Assembly (NCBI GenBank): GCA_037903475.1
Contig: JBAJFG010000583.1
Location: 354,247 to 418,246 of the forward strand
DNA from: Ancylostoma caninum
Taxonomy: Eukaryota > Nematoda > Chromadorea > Rhabditida > Ancylostomatidae
DNA: 64,000 nt
Direction: 5' to 3'
Below are positions 47,757 to 59,528 of this stretch, piece after piece. The notes beneath the pieces are model-generated. The model had not been told where the DNA came from. It searched no databases and saw only the letters and a program-made list of their open reading frames with translations. The first letter of the stretch is position 1; every line of letters starts with the position of its first letter. The translations under genes and the position numbers were made by a program.

Positions 47757-48530
47757 TTGGAAATTACACTTGAAAAAGTACCCGGCAGAACCCACAGCAT
47801 CGTTGGTACTGAACGGATCCTGCTCAAATTCCACAGTAAAATTAGGAGTGCTACTCCCACTCTTACTGTCCGAGGAAATCGGAATCAATTGATTTTGGCA
47901 AGAGTTTGTGGGATTATTGTGCGAAAATTCTGCCAGAAGCACTGCTTCCAGCGCTTACAAAGGGACAGGTTCTGCACGGATATTTCTGGAAACAGGCAAA
48001 TGACTGCAAATGGCAATGTACTATCTAACTCTGAAAGATAATTTGATTCAATCTATTTTGATAGGAGTTACACCTGAAAAAGCACCTTGCAGTACTCACA
48101 GCACTTTTGGTACTGAACGGATCCTGCTCGAACTTTGTAGTAAGATTAAGAGTACGACTCTAACACTAATTGCCAGAAGAAATTGGAATTGTTTGATTTT
48201 GAAACGGGCTAGACCGGTTATCATGCGAAAGTTCTGCCTGCAGCACTGCTGTCAGCACTCATAAAAGGAGAGATTCTGCACGGATCCGGTTGGAAATGGG
48301 CACATAGCTGCATCTGGCAAGGCTCTATCTAAATCCAAAAAAGATCAGTTAATTCAGTTGGTTTTGATAGGAGTTATAGGTGAAAAAGTACCTCGCAGTA
48401 CCCTCAGCACCGTTGGTGGAGAATGGATCCTGTTCAGACTTTGTGATGAGATTACGAGTACGACTCTACTGCCAAATGCCAGAGGAAATTGGAATTATTT
48501 GATTTTGGAGGTAGATATTGCTCAGGAATT
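47757..48530 (+). repeat. Three tandem copies of a ~305-bp unit
   Basis: Homologous blocks start at about 47757, 48063 and 48368 (landmarks gaaaaag.acc.cgcagtac, actgaacggatcctgctc, agaggaaattggaatt). Copies are clearly diverged from each other and end in a hairpin at about 48533-48580 (ccctaaatt pairs with aatttaggg). They encode nothing recognisable. Confidence 0.8.
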
Positions 48531-48778
48531 CTCTGAACCCTAAATTTACCCTAAAATTTAGGGTTCAGTCCAGAGAATTTTCGTCAAACAAGTTTCTCTA
48601 AAATCAAATATTTCCAATTGTACTGGCGCGGTTAGCTAGAGGAGAGGATGCTCATTCCAGTGAGTAATAAAATTGCCTCGTTTATTCAGTTACAGCGGAA
48701 AAAGAGCTAAAAAAGCTAAAAAAAAGACACCACTTGGACACAATTTCTTCAAGTAACTTCTTCCAGAATCAATCATTA

Positions 48779-49604
48779 GGTTGGTCCGAAAGTTTTGCAC
48801 CAAGATATTTTCTAGATCTAGAATTCCATAGACTTTTAATCAAAATGCTACTACATGTGAAGTGTAGGATAAACCTGGCTGCGGCCGTACAATAATCACC
48901 AGACATCTGAAGCGGTGGGTTACAGAAAACTGATGACAGGTTAGGCCCCCCACAAACTGAGTGCCTAGCAGGACTAAATGTGTGCCAGTCTTTTTTGCTG
49001 CATCCAAACAGGAGGAACTTTCTCCATTAGTAGATGTGAGAATTGGGTGCTGTACGTTAACCATAAATGAGAGAAAAGTTGACTCCCACATGGCAAACCA
49101 TCTCCAAAACAGCCGAAAGTAGAAGTGCGTGAAAGAGGGTTTTTCTGTGTTGCTGGTGGAATTCCGAGGGAATGCGAAATTGGCACACAAAACTCGCCTA
49201 AAGCGGGGAAAAATTGACTAAGTTGCTCTACTTCATTGCAACGTCGGATCTCACGTGGTAAAGCTTACCCGCCAAAAAATTACCGAATTAGGGTGGGAAG
49301 ATCTACCACTCTCTGCTTATTCTCCTGATTTATCTCCCTCTAAATACCAATTACTCGGAGCGCTGAAGCTGCATCTACAAGGAAAGAAATTCGATGATTG
49401 GAGCATACCGAAAAGTGAGATTTCAAGCTTCTTAGACTCGCAGGTGCCAGAGTTCTTGACTTCTGGAGCTGATGCTTTAGTGAAGCACTGGCCATATCTC
49501 ATGGACCAAGAAGATAATTGTTATGTTGATTGATATCTATTCGCAATGAACTTAACATTCTTCGAAAAAAGTGTGAAATTATGTGCAAAACTTTCGGACC
49601 AACC
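48779..49604 (+). mobile_element. Internally deleted mariner, 826 bp
   Basis: The inverted ends GGTTGGTCCGAAAGTTTTGC are flanked by TA (48777-48778 and 49605-49606). On the plus strand the transposase C-terminal third is open: ELGWEDLPLSAYSPDLSPSK, then LKLHLQGKKF, ending at 49533. The third catalytic Asp is in SPDLSPS. The N-terminal and middle domains are missing or unreadable. It is non-autonomous. Confidence 0.85.
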
Positions 49605-50466
49605 TAATATTTCCAATTTTATTCGCACTGTTGTTTTCAGAAAAAATTGCTCTATCAAACTAATGGCAGAAGCCTTCAAAATCTCCATCCCTTCTCAAAT
49701 TTTAGCTAGAAATTCAAAAATTGTTAAGCTAACGTGTTAACGTGGTCCACCGCCAGTGTACTTGTTAACACTTGCTAACTCGTGTGGACATGTCGATGTG
49801 CATTGAAAGCACGAAACCAATGTTCTCGTCAGAAAACTTGTTTTAACTTGTTTACAATGGGGGCTTCGTAGATTCTTAGCTAGGTCGAAGGGGACTTCGT
49901 ATTTTTTCTGCCCGAGCTAAGCTTGTGCCGAACTTGCCCACAACCAGTAAGGCGTGTACAGAGGGACGGGAAGTGGAGCATGGGTCTGATGGCCGTTGGC
50001 GGCCATGGCTGGCTGGCCGCGGAAACCCCATTTGATCACCGAAGTTTGGCCAGTGATTCCCATACATTAGCGCTTCCGCGTGAAAACGCGCCGCAGCCGC
50101 GCAAACCCTGGCTTGCGCCAAAGCGACCAGTGGTTAATATATTCATGTATTGTCACAACTTATTAGGGTTAGAATGTATCATTTTCACTCCCGTAATTTT
50201 GCAGGCGCACATAATTGTCATTTACGTTTTTTGAAAGAGCTCTTCATTCTGCAGGTGATAGCAGACGGCAAAAGAGCCGTAACAAAGTGGAAACAGCTCT
50301 CTTTGCGTCTTCTCTTCTTCTTCGTTTTTTTCTCCATCAGAACCTGATTCGGGAGGGTTTCCTGATCCGCCGTGTACACAGAGAACTCTTATAATATCAA
50401 TCGGTGCTCAAAAATTGGTGTATTTCGCAAGGTGATAAAGAACAGTCACAATCGTGAAACTATGTA

Positions 50467-50717
50467 CATTGGACGTCAATGGTGGTGGCCCATTCGCGGC
50501 CTCGAGAAGTACGCCGCGTGCGCCGGGTGTAGTCTGTCGCCGGAATGCTATTTCCAGACGCTTTCCTTCCTGATTCGATCGGATATAATCAAAACGGGTA
50601 GAAAAGCAGCTAGAGATAGTATAACAGCAGCAGAAGACATCGGTTATACGCGCGCGGCGCGGTTGCGCGACGTCCTTCTAGAGGCCGCGTATGGGCCACC
50701 GTCATTGACGTCCACTA
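50467..50717. repeat. Foldback element, about 250 bp
   Basis: ggacgtcaatggtggtggcc at about 50470 pairs with its complement near 50710. The symmetry continues through the gcggcctcgagaag and cttctagaggccgc blocks. The 164-codon ORF over this stretch is explained by the palindrome's GC bias. Confidence 0.6.
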
Positions 50718-51185
50718 TTCATTTCACAACTATTTGCGAAACTCCGCGTAAAGGTCATTTATTATGGTGGAAACAAGCACAAACGTTAACCTGTGCATCA
50801 TTTTCCATTACTTTTCGAACTGATATTTCTGGCAGTCAAGCACTTATTACAATATACAATATGTAACTATGCAAAAAGTGGTGTCTTTAGTGCGATATGG
50901 TTGTCAAAAACTGAAACAGTGCTTCAGATAACCATATTGCAAGCAGTTTTAGTGGAATGTTAGAGTGTCCACTATATAGAGGACGACCAAGAGGTAGTAT
51001 TCCCTCTTCAACTTGAACAGCTATGATCTTCTCGTGAACTTCTTGTCACACTTACTTGTCACCATTCACTCAACAATTCTGGACAGAACATTATTAGCTT
51101 CAGAGATGGATCGCTGATTATCTCTGAACTCAGCAACCGTCAAAGAAATGTAAAGTACGGCAGAATTGATCCCCGCCGTGTGATT

Positions 51186-51370
51186 AGATAATATATCACC
51201 GTCTCAGCTCTGTTACCGTGAGGTCGAGACCAGAGTGAGACCTCGAATTGACCGATCGGTTACCTCGAGGTCTCAGTTGTTTTAAATAGATTTCGGGGAA
51301 AATGACCTCGAAGTAACCTCGAGGTAACTTTCGACGGTTACCTCACGGTTACCTCGAGGTTTCGGCCGAA
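51186..51370. repeat. Cluster of GAGGTAACC/GGTTACCTC inverted motifs
   Basis: At least eight copies of (G)AGGT(A/C)(A/T)CC-like words occur on both strands within 190 bp, and one pair, gaggtctcag and tgagacctcg, can form a long stem. They are separated by unique sequence. Confidence 0.6.
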
Positions 51371-51814
51371 TCACTACCATGGTTTGGTTAAGTGCTACGT
51401 GTTGGTTAGGACTGCATGGAGAAGGATTGCTTAATGATTGAGGTCCCAGTGAAAGGACGAAAAAAAAACCGAAACAGTTTCGGAGCGACACGTTGCATGA
51501 GGCGGAGTTGATAAGCCAATCGCGGCTGAGCAAACCCACCTTTGATTAGAAAAGTTGCTAACGAGGTGTAATGGGATGCGCTCCATAAGTGTGAGTCCAC
51601 GATGCAGTACTTGCCTCAATGTGGATCGACTGTTTTCAGGATCAAGGAAGAGTTGTGATGTTGATGGCGCCTGTGGATCTTTCGGAAAATATTTGCGAAT
51701 TGAGGGTATTACCTCGTAGCCGTGCTGGAATTCTTCCAAGGAACATACTAGCCGATCCCATGCTCCAAGTGGTAACGTTGTTACTTAGATCTCCGACCCA
51801 TCTCAGACACTTGG

Positions 51815-52435
51815 TGCGGCCGGCCCCACGACCAGTAGATGGTGGCCGGCTGCTGATCACCGGCCGGCGTCCAGCCCATCACCGCATACCGGCCGGGCAA
51901 CAGCCCATCACCGGCCGGACGCTCTACCACACCTACGACCGGCCAGAGATTGTTTCATGGCCGGCCGTCGACCACTACAAGCTTCCGGTCGGCCCGATCG
52001 ACCATGATAACCTTCAGGCCGGCCGATCGACTATGGTAGCATTCCGGCCAATCCGCTCGAGTTGGAGCAGTTCCGGCTGAGCGGAAGCCCACCGCCGGCC
52101 GGCTGCCTTCACCATTACCGGTCGGGCTCCAACCCACAACGGTGATTCCCCGCATGAAGTGTCTGAGATGCAGCTACTCAGACATTTGGACCGGCCGGCC
52201 ACCAATAGGTGCCGACCAGGCGGGCTGGGACCCATCATCGGCCGGCCCACTCTACCATACATACATACCACACCATACATATGACCGGCCGGGCGGCTGC
52301 TGATTACCGGCCAGCGTCTGGCTCATCACCATCTACCGGCTGGGAAGCAGCCCATCACCGGCCGGCTGCTCGACCAATCCAGCCTTCCGGCCGGCTGCTC
52401 GACCAATCCAGCCTTCCGGCCGGCCCGTTAGAAAA
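51815..52435. repeat. CCGGCCGG-rich degenerate repeat block
   Basis: About 620 bp contain over twenty ccggcc/ggccgg palindromic words separated by 10-30 bp. Recurring phrases include cccatcaccggccgg, and a 29-bp unit is exactly duplicated at about 52369-52427 (gctgctcgaccaatccagcc). GC content jumps relative to neighbours. The overlapping ORFs on both strands come from this composition. Confidence 0.8.
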
Positions 52436-52502
52436 CGTTGGATGGCGGTAGTAGAGAACTGATAAAGGATGAAGGCATCAGCCATGAGGCAGGTTAGAAG
52501 CA

Positions 52503-52582
52503 CGAATAGCCGAGTGGATAAAGCAGCGGACTCTCAAACTTCCATGAACAATGGTCAGTTTGGTTCGAATCCACTTGATGGT
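52503..52582 (+). pseudogene. tRNA(Leu/Ser)-like sequence
   Basis: A-box tagccgagtggataaag and B-box ggttcgaatcc occur with about 55-bp spacing, as in a type-II tRNA. The acceptor and T stems do not pair properly and the anticodon arm is weak. It is best read as a tRNA-derived pseudogene or SINE head. Confidence 0.5.
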
Positions 52583-53589
52583 AGAATAAAGATAGCAATA
52601 TGGATACACGCACGGACTTTGCAAAGAGCCTTTTCCTTTTTTCCTATTCCTGATGAGAAATCGCTTAATTGTGTTGCCCTTATATCACTACGAACCCACA
52701 CTGGCGTCGAACCCGGAACTCTTCTGTGCGATGCACTGTGCAATCAGGGCCGAGCTGCCGGAAGTCGTCACACTGCCTTCGGCCAATTGGAGGATAGTCT
52801 TGGACAACGCTACTCTGAGCACTCGATTTGGAGCAGTAGCGCATGTACCCATTCAATTTCGAGCAGTTTCGGCTCAGCGGAGGCCCACCATCCGCTGACC
52901 CTCTCTATCAGCCGGCCGGGCTTCGACTCGGTGATACCCTCGCCGGTAATGGTAGAGCGGGCCGTCCGCACCAAGTTTCTGAATAGCATTTGTTTATCAC
53001 AAGGAAGTTATGCTACCGAAATAGTGATCTCTTAGTTCAGTGTTTACCTCTAACCATGAGGTTTTTATTTTCTAGGTTTCACTCCATCGAAAGGTTGGTG
53101 CATCTGCTCTGCTAGATGCATCTTGCTCACGCCTTTATTTTAAGGAGAGGTATGGTCAATACTTCTCGATTTCACTAGAGAGTTCACAGCCCACATTTCA
53201 GATCATGAGTTCGGACAGTTCAACTAAACCGAATGTATTCAAAAAAATTTTGGCGTCCTGGCGCTCAAATTCTCGAGAAGACTCTTCTTCACCATCCATG
53301 GAGATGACACTATATAGGGGACCGGTGGAGAAAGGGTTGGTTCTTTCTCTGTCTAAGGGAGCATCGTAATTATCAAAACTACTGACAATGAATTTGCACT
53401 CAAAATTGAAGGCATCCATTTGACTACTCCCTCACTTGAAAAAAGTTTAATTAATTAAACAGAACCAGTAATTAAGCAGACTTCAATCAGACAGATTTAT
53501 TTAAACAGAACCGCACCGTTCGTATACTTTCCGTAACACCAAAATATGAGGTTCACCGGTATCATCACTACTCCCCAGAGTTGCCCTAT

Positions 53590-54130
53590 GGTTCCCCAGT
53601 GTTCGTGCTCTTCTTCTCAACATCCTCGATGGTCTTATAAGGTCAGCAAGCCGCTCGCTTCATTCTGCCCAGCTCAGGAGCGAGGTTGTTCATCATATTG
53701 ACTTCCGGACATAGGTATACCTGACTGGAGCTTTCGGAAATGTTCGTTTCGTTGACAGAGAATGGGGCATCCCGGACCCATCCATTTTTCATGAAAACCC
53801 TCTCCGTTAGAGTCAGTTGGAGACTGATCTTTCCACACGCGCCGTCGAAGTCGGGTAGCATCCGTTTCGCTTCGCAGATGGTTGACGCTATGAGGATGGT
53901 GTCGTCAGCGAAACGGAGATGGTTAAGTCGCCAGCCACCAACTTGCACTCCCACGCTATCCCATTCCACTGTCGCGTTCTCGAAGGTGGCGCTGAAGAGC
54001 TTTGACGAAGCAGTGTCGCCTCGACGAATCACTCTCATGACGTCGATGACGACGTCGTTGTAGAATGGTGAGACTTCGGTGGTGAAGGTGCTATATAGCC
54101 ACAAAGTATCCTGATGCATTGCTCGGGCGG
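53590..54130 (-). mobile_element. RTE-type LINE reverse transcriptase fragment
   Basis: The minus strand reads the palm of an RTE reverse transcriptase: FTTEVSPFYNDVVIDV, then RRGDTASSKLFSATFENA, then HLRFADDTIL (the catalytic xADD box). It continues with GRMKRAAC, a stop, and the degenerate continuation PYKTIEDVEKK. The finger domain, endonuclease and 3' end are missing. The mariner at 54164-54971 begins just beyond its broken left edge. Confidence 0.85.
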
Positions 54131-54163
54131 AGTTGCAGAATGATGTAAGGTTAGTAAAATTTA

Positions 54164-54971
54164 GGTATGTGAAAAAGTTTCCGCCCTTTTTTAAGCAAAA
54201 TTGAGTGTTTTTTTTTTTCAAAATAGAAAGAAAGAAACAGATAGATCAATCAAAGTACTGACCATCATTAGCTATAACCTTTGCCCATCTTTCTGGGAGG
54301 AGACGGATGCCGCGGCGGTAGAAGGCCTCGTCCTTTGACTCGATCCATTCCCTCACCCATTTTGCGACGTCTCCGACAGACTGGAAGTGCTGCTCGGAAA
54401 GCCCGTGGGCCATCGACCGAAACAGATAGTGGTCTGACGGAGCACAGTCTGATGAATAAGCCGCATGTGGTAGCACATCCCAGCGAAGTGCTTCAAGCGT
54501 CTCCTTCACTGCTTTTGTAACATGTGGACTCTTCTTGTGTTTGGCGTGGATCTTCATCAATTAATGATTGAAGTTCTTTGTCTTCAAAAACTTTTGGCCT
54601 TCCACTGCATTGCTTGTCTCCAACATCGAAATCACCACTACTAAAGCGTCGGAACCATTCTTTGCATGTTGTTTCTGATGGAGCATGGTCCCCATAAGCT
54701 TCCATGAGCATTCGGCAAGATTCGGCAGCAGTTTTCTTCAAAATGAAGCAGAAAAGAAGTGCTTCGCGCAAATGACGCTCACTTGGCTCAAATATCGGCA
54801 TGATTATCGCCATAAAACACAATGATGTTGATATAAGTGGAAACAAACATGTACTAAATATTATTGACAGATGTCAAAGCAACAAAGTGAAGTAGGATTT
54901 ACAGAGTATTTGCAAGGATAGCTAACGATACAGCCACTCATCGCTAGAGGGCGGAAACTTTTTCACATACC
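54164..54971 (-). mobile_element. Internally deleted mariner, 808 bp
   Basis: The inverted ends GGTATGTGAAAAAGTTTCCG are flanked by TA (54162-54163 and 54972-54973). The minus strand encodes an intact N-terminal helix-turn-helix part (FEPSERHLREALLF, then CKEWFRRFSSGDFDVGD). After a deletion junction near 54540 and a frame change it encodes the C-terminal part (ETLEALRWDVLPHAAYSSDC and on to a stop at 54246). The first two catalytic Asp residues are lost with about 470 bp. It resembles mariners described from hookworms; subfamily assignment is inference. Confidence 0.88.
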
Positions 54972-55011
54972 TAATATTCCTAATCATAACGTCAAATGTC
55001 AGCTTGTTTGA

Positions 55012-55315
55012 AATGGACTTTACGATAGGAACTGCACCTGCGAAAGATGTGCAGCGTGCCCTCACGGTAGAACGGTACATCGCACAGTCGGGAGTCAATT
55101 ACCAAATAGAATGTTCGGTGTGCAACACAATCTACAATGAAGAAACAGGTAGGAATTAGGCGGCGAGAATTAAAGAACAAGCTGCAAGCTTTGAAACACA
55201 GCTAGGGAGGCATATAAAAGAAGCTCATCGTAGAGATGACTTCGATGTGCAATGCACAAATTTGGCTCACGAAACGGATATTTTTATATACAGTAGCGAA
55301 CAAAAAGATTGCAAC
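55012..55315 (+). mobile_element. Decayed Penelope GIY-YIG fragment
   Basis: In two plus-strand frames: CERCAACPHG, then GVNYQIECSVCNTIYNEETG, an in-frame TAG, AARIKEQ, LGRHIKEAHRRDDFDVQC. This parallels the nuclease domain at 35047-35445, but the YxG box is altered and the frame is broken. It abuts the mariner to its left and the foldback to its right. Confidence 0.75.
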
Positions 55316-55374
55316 GTTTGGTTTTTCGTCTATAACTTCTTCCAAAACAGAGCGTGGGAGTTCAAATTTTTATG

Positions 55375-56742
55375 GGAGTTGTAGATACTCATGGGAGATA
55401 GAAACAAGGAATAAATCTTCTACTCCACTGACTGCACGTTTTTTTAAGAAAATTTTTCTCACAGAGGCCTCAATCTGTAATTTGGCACCATCCGCAATGT
55501 TTCATAAAATGAAGTCTATCGTTAGGATCTGACCACGAATTGGTTCCTTGCAGCAGAGTCAATCCGCATGTGCTTGAAAATGTGCATGCGCTGATCACTG
55601 GTTGACATCTACAAAGACTACGTGAGATTAGTTGAGCAGTGATCCGCTATGGGTGTTTCTGTCACTCTGGCTCCATCTATCGGCTCTATTCAAAAGGGAG
55701 GGATGCCCCTGATGGTTCTATAAGTCTGGCTACAAGTGTTCGGTTTCAACGCAGCTTATTGCTCCCTCGCAGTTCCGAAATATTCGGGCCTGTTGCCGTG
55801 CAGCTAATCGTGCACATCACGGAAAATGAGTTTTGGAATTTTTCCTGTCTCGAAGAGTAAGACATCTGAAAGATCCCATGAGTGATGAAGATTTTCGAGG
55901 TCCCTAGAATATTGCCGCGTGCGTGACGATTCATGCCGGTTTGAATTTGATGAGGTAGATCTTGCTAAAATGCAATGAACTCTACGAAACATCACCGAAG
56001 CGGGATACTGTGACCTGGCATTACAAAAACTGGCAAATTCAGTTTGAATTAGATGAAACAAACTAAATGAAGCATTTTTAAATCAAAAAGCTGTAGGCGA
56101 AGTGGGAAAACTCGTAGATGGAGCAAGAGGCCACTCATGCTCGTGCTAGTTACCAGCACTGTTCACTTCGAGTAGTCCTGTTTCCATAAATCTAAGGCGC
56201 CATGAGTCGCCACGCACACTGCAATACTCTAGGGACCCTGGAGAATCTTTATCACTCATGGTATCTTCCAAATATCTTACTCTCTTCCAAAACTTATTTT
56301 CCGTGATATGCACGATTAGCTGCACGGCAACAGGCCCGAATATTTCGGAACTGCGAGGGAGTAATGAGCTGCGTTGAAACCGAACACTTTTAGCCAGACT
56401 TGTAGAACCATCAAGGTCATTCTCCCTTTTAAATAGAGCCGATGAGTGGAGCCAGGGTGACAGAAACAGTCATAGAGGATCACTGCTGAACTAATCTCAC
56501 ATAGTCTTTGTAGATGTCAACCAGTGATCAGCGCATGCATATTTTCAAGCACATACGGATTGGCTCTGCCGCAAGGAACCAACTCGTGGTCAGAACCTAA
56601 CGATAGACTTCATTTTATGAGACATTGCGGATGGTGCCAAATTACAGATTTAGGCCTCTGTGAGAAAAATTTTTCTTAAAAAACGTGAAGTCAATGAAGT
56701 AAAGGGGTTATTCCTTATTTCTGTCTCCCATGTGTATCTCAT
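55375..56742. repeat. Large foldback, ~1.37 kb with ~550-bp arms
   Basis: The sequence from 55375 to about 55945 reappears as a reverse complement between about 56200 and 56742 (for example ccgaatatttcggaactgcg and gatgtcaaccagtgatcagc). The central loop is about 250 bp. Arms differ by scattered substitutions. There is no coding content. Confidence 0.85.
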
Positions 56743-57890
56743 GTCTGTACGTGGCAATGTTCACTCTGTAAAATTCGGGAATAAGATGCGACAACTGCAC
56801 TATCGGTGGAACGGCGGGTGAATGGAGTTTTAGCACTATGCCGCTTCTGCATGATGTGCTCTGAATAATACCGAGATTCTTGCACCGGAGAGAGGTGGAG
56901 AGATGCTTGGCGGGTGGGACGCTAGATCTCTCAGAATTAACTCTTTGCAGGTCTCTCAGGGCGACGAGAGAGAGCCAAAACTTTAGGTCGCTAATAAACG
57001 TTCTACCTAGAAAACTCACAGACACAAAACTTACCCACAGTGGTCAATATGACGAAGTTTGCGAAGACATTTGAACTGCTCTCAGCGAATTAAAGTGTAT
57101 GGCATTCGGACCAGAGATATAGACTGACTACATATTATGTTTATGTTTATGTTTAGCAGTATGTTTGTGGTTGTTATTGTCGGTCCATAATGAAATTAGC
57201 TCTTAACATGATTATTATCAACGTTTCCATTACGTAAAGTCCAGTGGCAGACGCAGAAAGTGGGCGGGACGGGAAGGGGCATGGGAGAAAAAGTGGGGTC
57301 TCCGCCGCTTTGGGAACATAGATGGAAAATAAGATTAATAAAAATGTTATTTGCAATAATAAATAATAAGTGAAAATTATCAGGTTGTTGCGAAAATAAT
57401 TGCCGTTTTGCGGTATGTTCAACTAACTCTTCTCTTCTGTCCAATTTGAGCAATTTCAGCCCAGTTTTTGTGATCTTCTTGTAGAGCTTTTCTTCCTCTT
57501 TCAAATGCTACTTGATTGTTCTGGCTAGCTCCTTCCTGAGAATTTTTATGAGGTCGGGAAATCATGAGCCGACGCGATTTTCGTGTTATTATGGTTGGTG
57601 ACTTCAAACTCGACCACTCTTTGTCGGAAGTATTCGGTGATCTTGCGTTTGTTTTGACTCGGAATCGCCTTCCCCATGGACGGTGGGCTAGAGGTTCACG
57701 AAGTTCTCTTTCTACGATTTTAAACTCAAATTAAACCATGGTCGTGATTGGGGGATGTCGCTAGACGATCATGTGTTGAGGAGAGCCGTGGAACCTAAAC
57801 CGGATCTTACCATCCGGACGATGAGAGCAGGGGTGGACGCTCTCTATACTACAGTTTCAACGCATCACTTCAAGCAATAGGGTGCCAAAG

Positions 57891-59316
57891 CACAGTGTGC
57901 AATTTCCCAAATCTAGCCGCTCAAAATGTATTTTTCGACCTACTATATCACGTCGCGTTTACCGCACCAAAATATTCGCCGATAGTCCGCGCATACGAAG
58001 CAAGTGGTTTTTTGGCGATCGATCACCTGGCGGGGCATGAATAGATAACTTAAAGATACCATTTCTATACAACACTGCCTACGTAAAACAGATGAGTCCT
58101 TCATGTGTTGTCCTTGTCGTCTATGTTGTTGCCCGAATTTGCTGTTTAGGATTCTTTTAACAGATCTTGGAATAGGTTTTCATATTTCCTAGTAAGCACA
58201 TTTCTCAGGCATGGGGAAGAGATCCAAACATGTCTGAGAAATAAGCGACTAAGCACATGACCTACATGTGATTTCGTGTAAATCCAAAAAAAGTTCCACG
58301 AGATTCCACAAAGAAAATATGCGTATTGGCTAGCAGTAATCTTCCTGTATGCGAGCATGTGTGCTATTTTTGCGACCAACTGCGACCCTGTACAGAAAAC
58401 ACTTCTATGTGGGCCAAAACCTTTTTTTTTTCTTTTCTCTAGGGCAGATCTTTTCGATATGTTTGAAGGAAATGGGCTTGCAATTCCACAAGAGGTTTTG
58501 TTTTCAGAATGTCATTGCGGATAATGGAACGCAAGACTTTCCTTAGTCAAGAGGTGTATCTGAGCAACAACTAAGCTCTGTTAGACTCTCTTCAGTAGCG
58601 CACATCGTGAAAATAAGTGAGAAAAAGCCGAGTGTCACTTTTGAGATCATAATTTGAGTAGAAAAGCACCGAAATTGGGAAGTTGAGACCACTCAGAGAC
58701 AAACATAACGGAAATAGAAAGTTTAGTGGAGAAAATATCAGTCAAAAATGGAATAATATCGTCTTCAAAGGCATTCTTAGGTGGACTTCCCTACAGGCGA
58801 CCATTTTTATCAAGCAAAACCTTAGCAAACCTACTGGAATTCTCAAGAATTGGAAGGTTTTCATGTAAGTTAGCATTCGGGGACCGAGTAGGCTATTTCT
58901 ATGAGCAGCAGTCCCAGAATTACTATTTTCTGAAATGCAAATTCCAAAAAAATATCGAGCAGTCTAGTACGTTAGATCATGCCATGCTCAATACGTGGAA
59001 ATGTATGCAATTTTCGAACTGAAAGCCATTTTCACCTTTTACATGCTCATCTGTGCGCAAACATGCACAGAGACTCGAATTTATGTGACGCAGTTGCTGC
59101 GCGGAAAATTATTCTTCAATAATCGTTTTGTGCTCTTAGGCTCCATAGCACAAGTATTAAAAATTCCCCCTAAATCCTTGGCTTCCATGGGCCATGTACG
59201 GTGCATAGAAGCTGCAGACCAGACAGACTATATATGCTGGAAAGAAAAAGAATTCATCCATCGGTTCCCTAGAAAAATAATTTTGATCGGCTAGATGTTC
59301 GAAATTACCCACTGTG
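57891..59316. mobile_element. TIR element A inside the mariner, 1426 bp
   Basis: About 36-bp inverted ends: CACAGTG(T/G)G(C/T)AATTTC, continuing to ATCTAGCCG.TCAAAA at both ends. It is flanked by CAAAG on both sides (57886-57890 and 59317-59321). A 3-bp duplication with an end starting GCACAGTG is the alternative reading. The mariner at 30637-31969 lacks it at the matching point, which proves insertion. No transposase is recognised. Confidence 0.85.
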
Positions 59317-59528
59317 CAAAGGTGCGGACGTGAACACCATACGATCTGACTGATGAAGAACGCCTTATCTGGCGTGACATCTTTTCTAACTTAATTTTTT
59401 CGTCTCAGAACGAACGATTTCTAGAGCACGTAATTACTGTGCATAAAGCTCAGTTCCTGTAAAATAATAAGAAATGTGAATGAGTATGAGTGGAGACGAT
59501 TCCCAACTTCTAATTTTTCCCGAACCAG

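Noticed and set aside
50372..50866. 164-aa plus-strand ORF as a gene
   Set aside because: It runs through a foldback (50467-50717), has no recognised motif and no splice context.
51619..52451. ORFs of 66-153 aa on both strands in the CCGGCC block
   Set aside because: Low-complexity translation of palindromic GC-rich repeats, open in several frames at once.
52503..52582. Functional tRNA-Leu/Ser gene
   Set aside because: A and B boxes are good but acceptor and T stems do not pair and the anticodon arm is poor.
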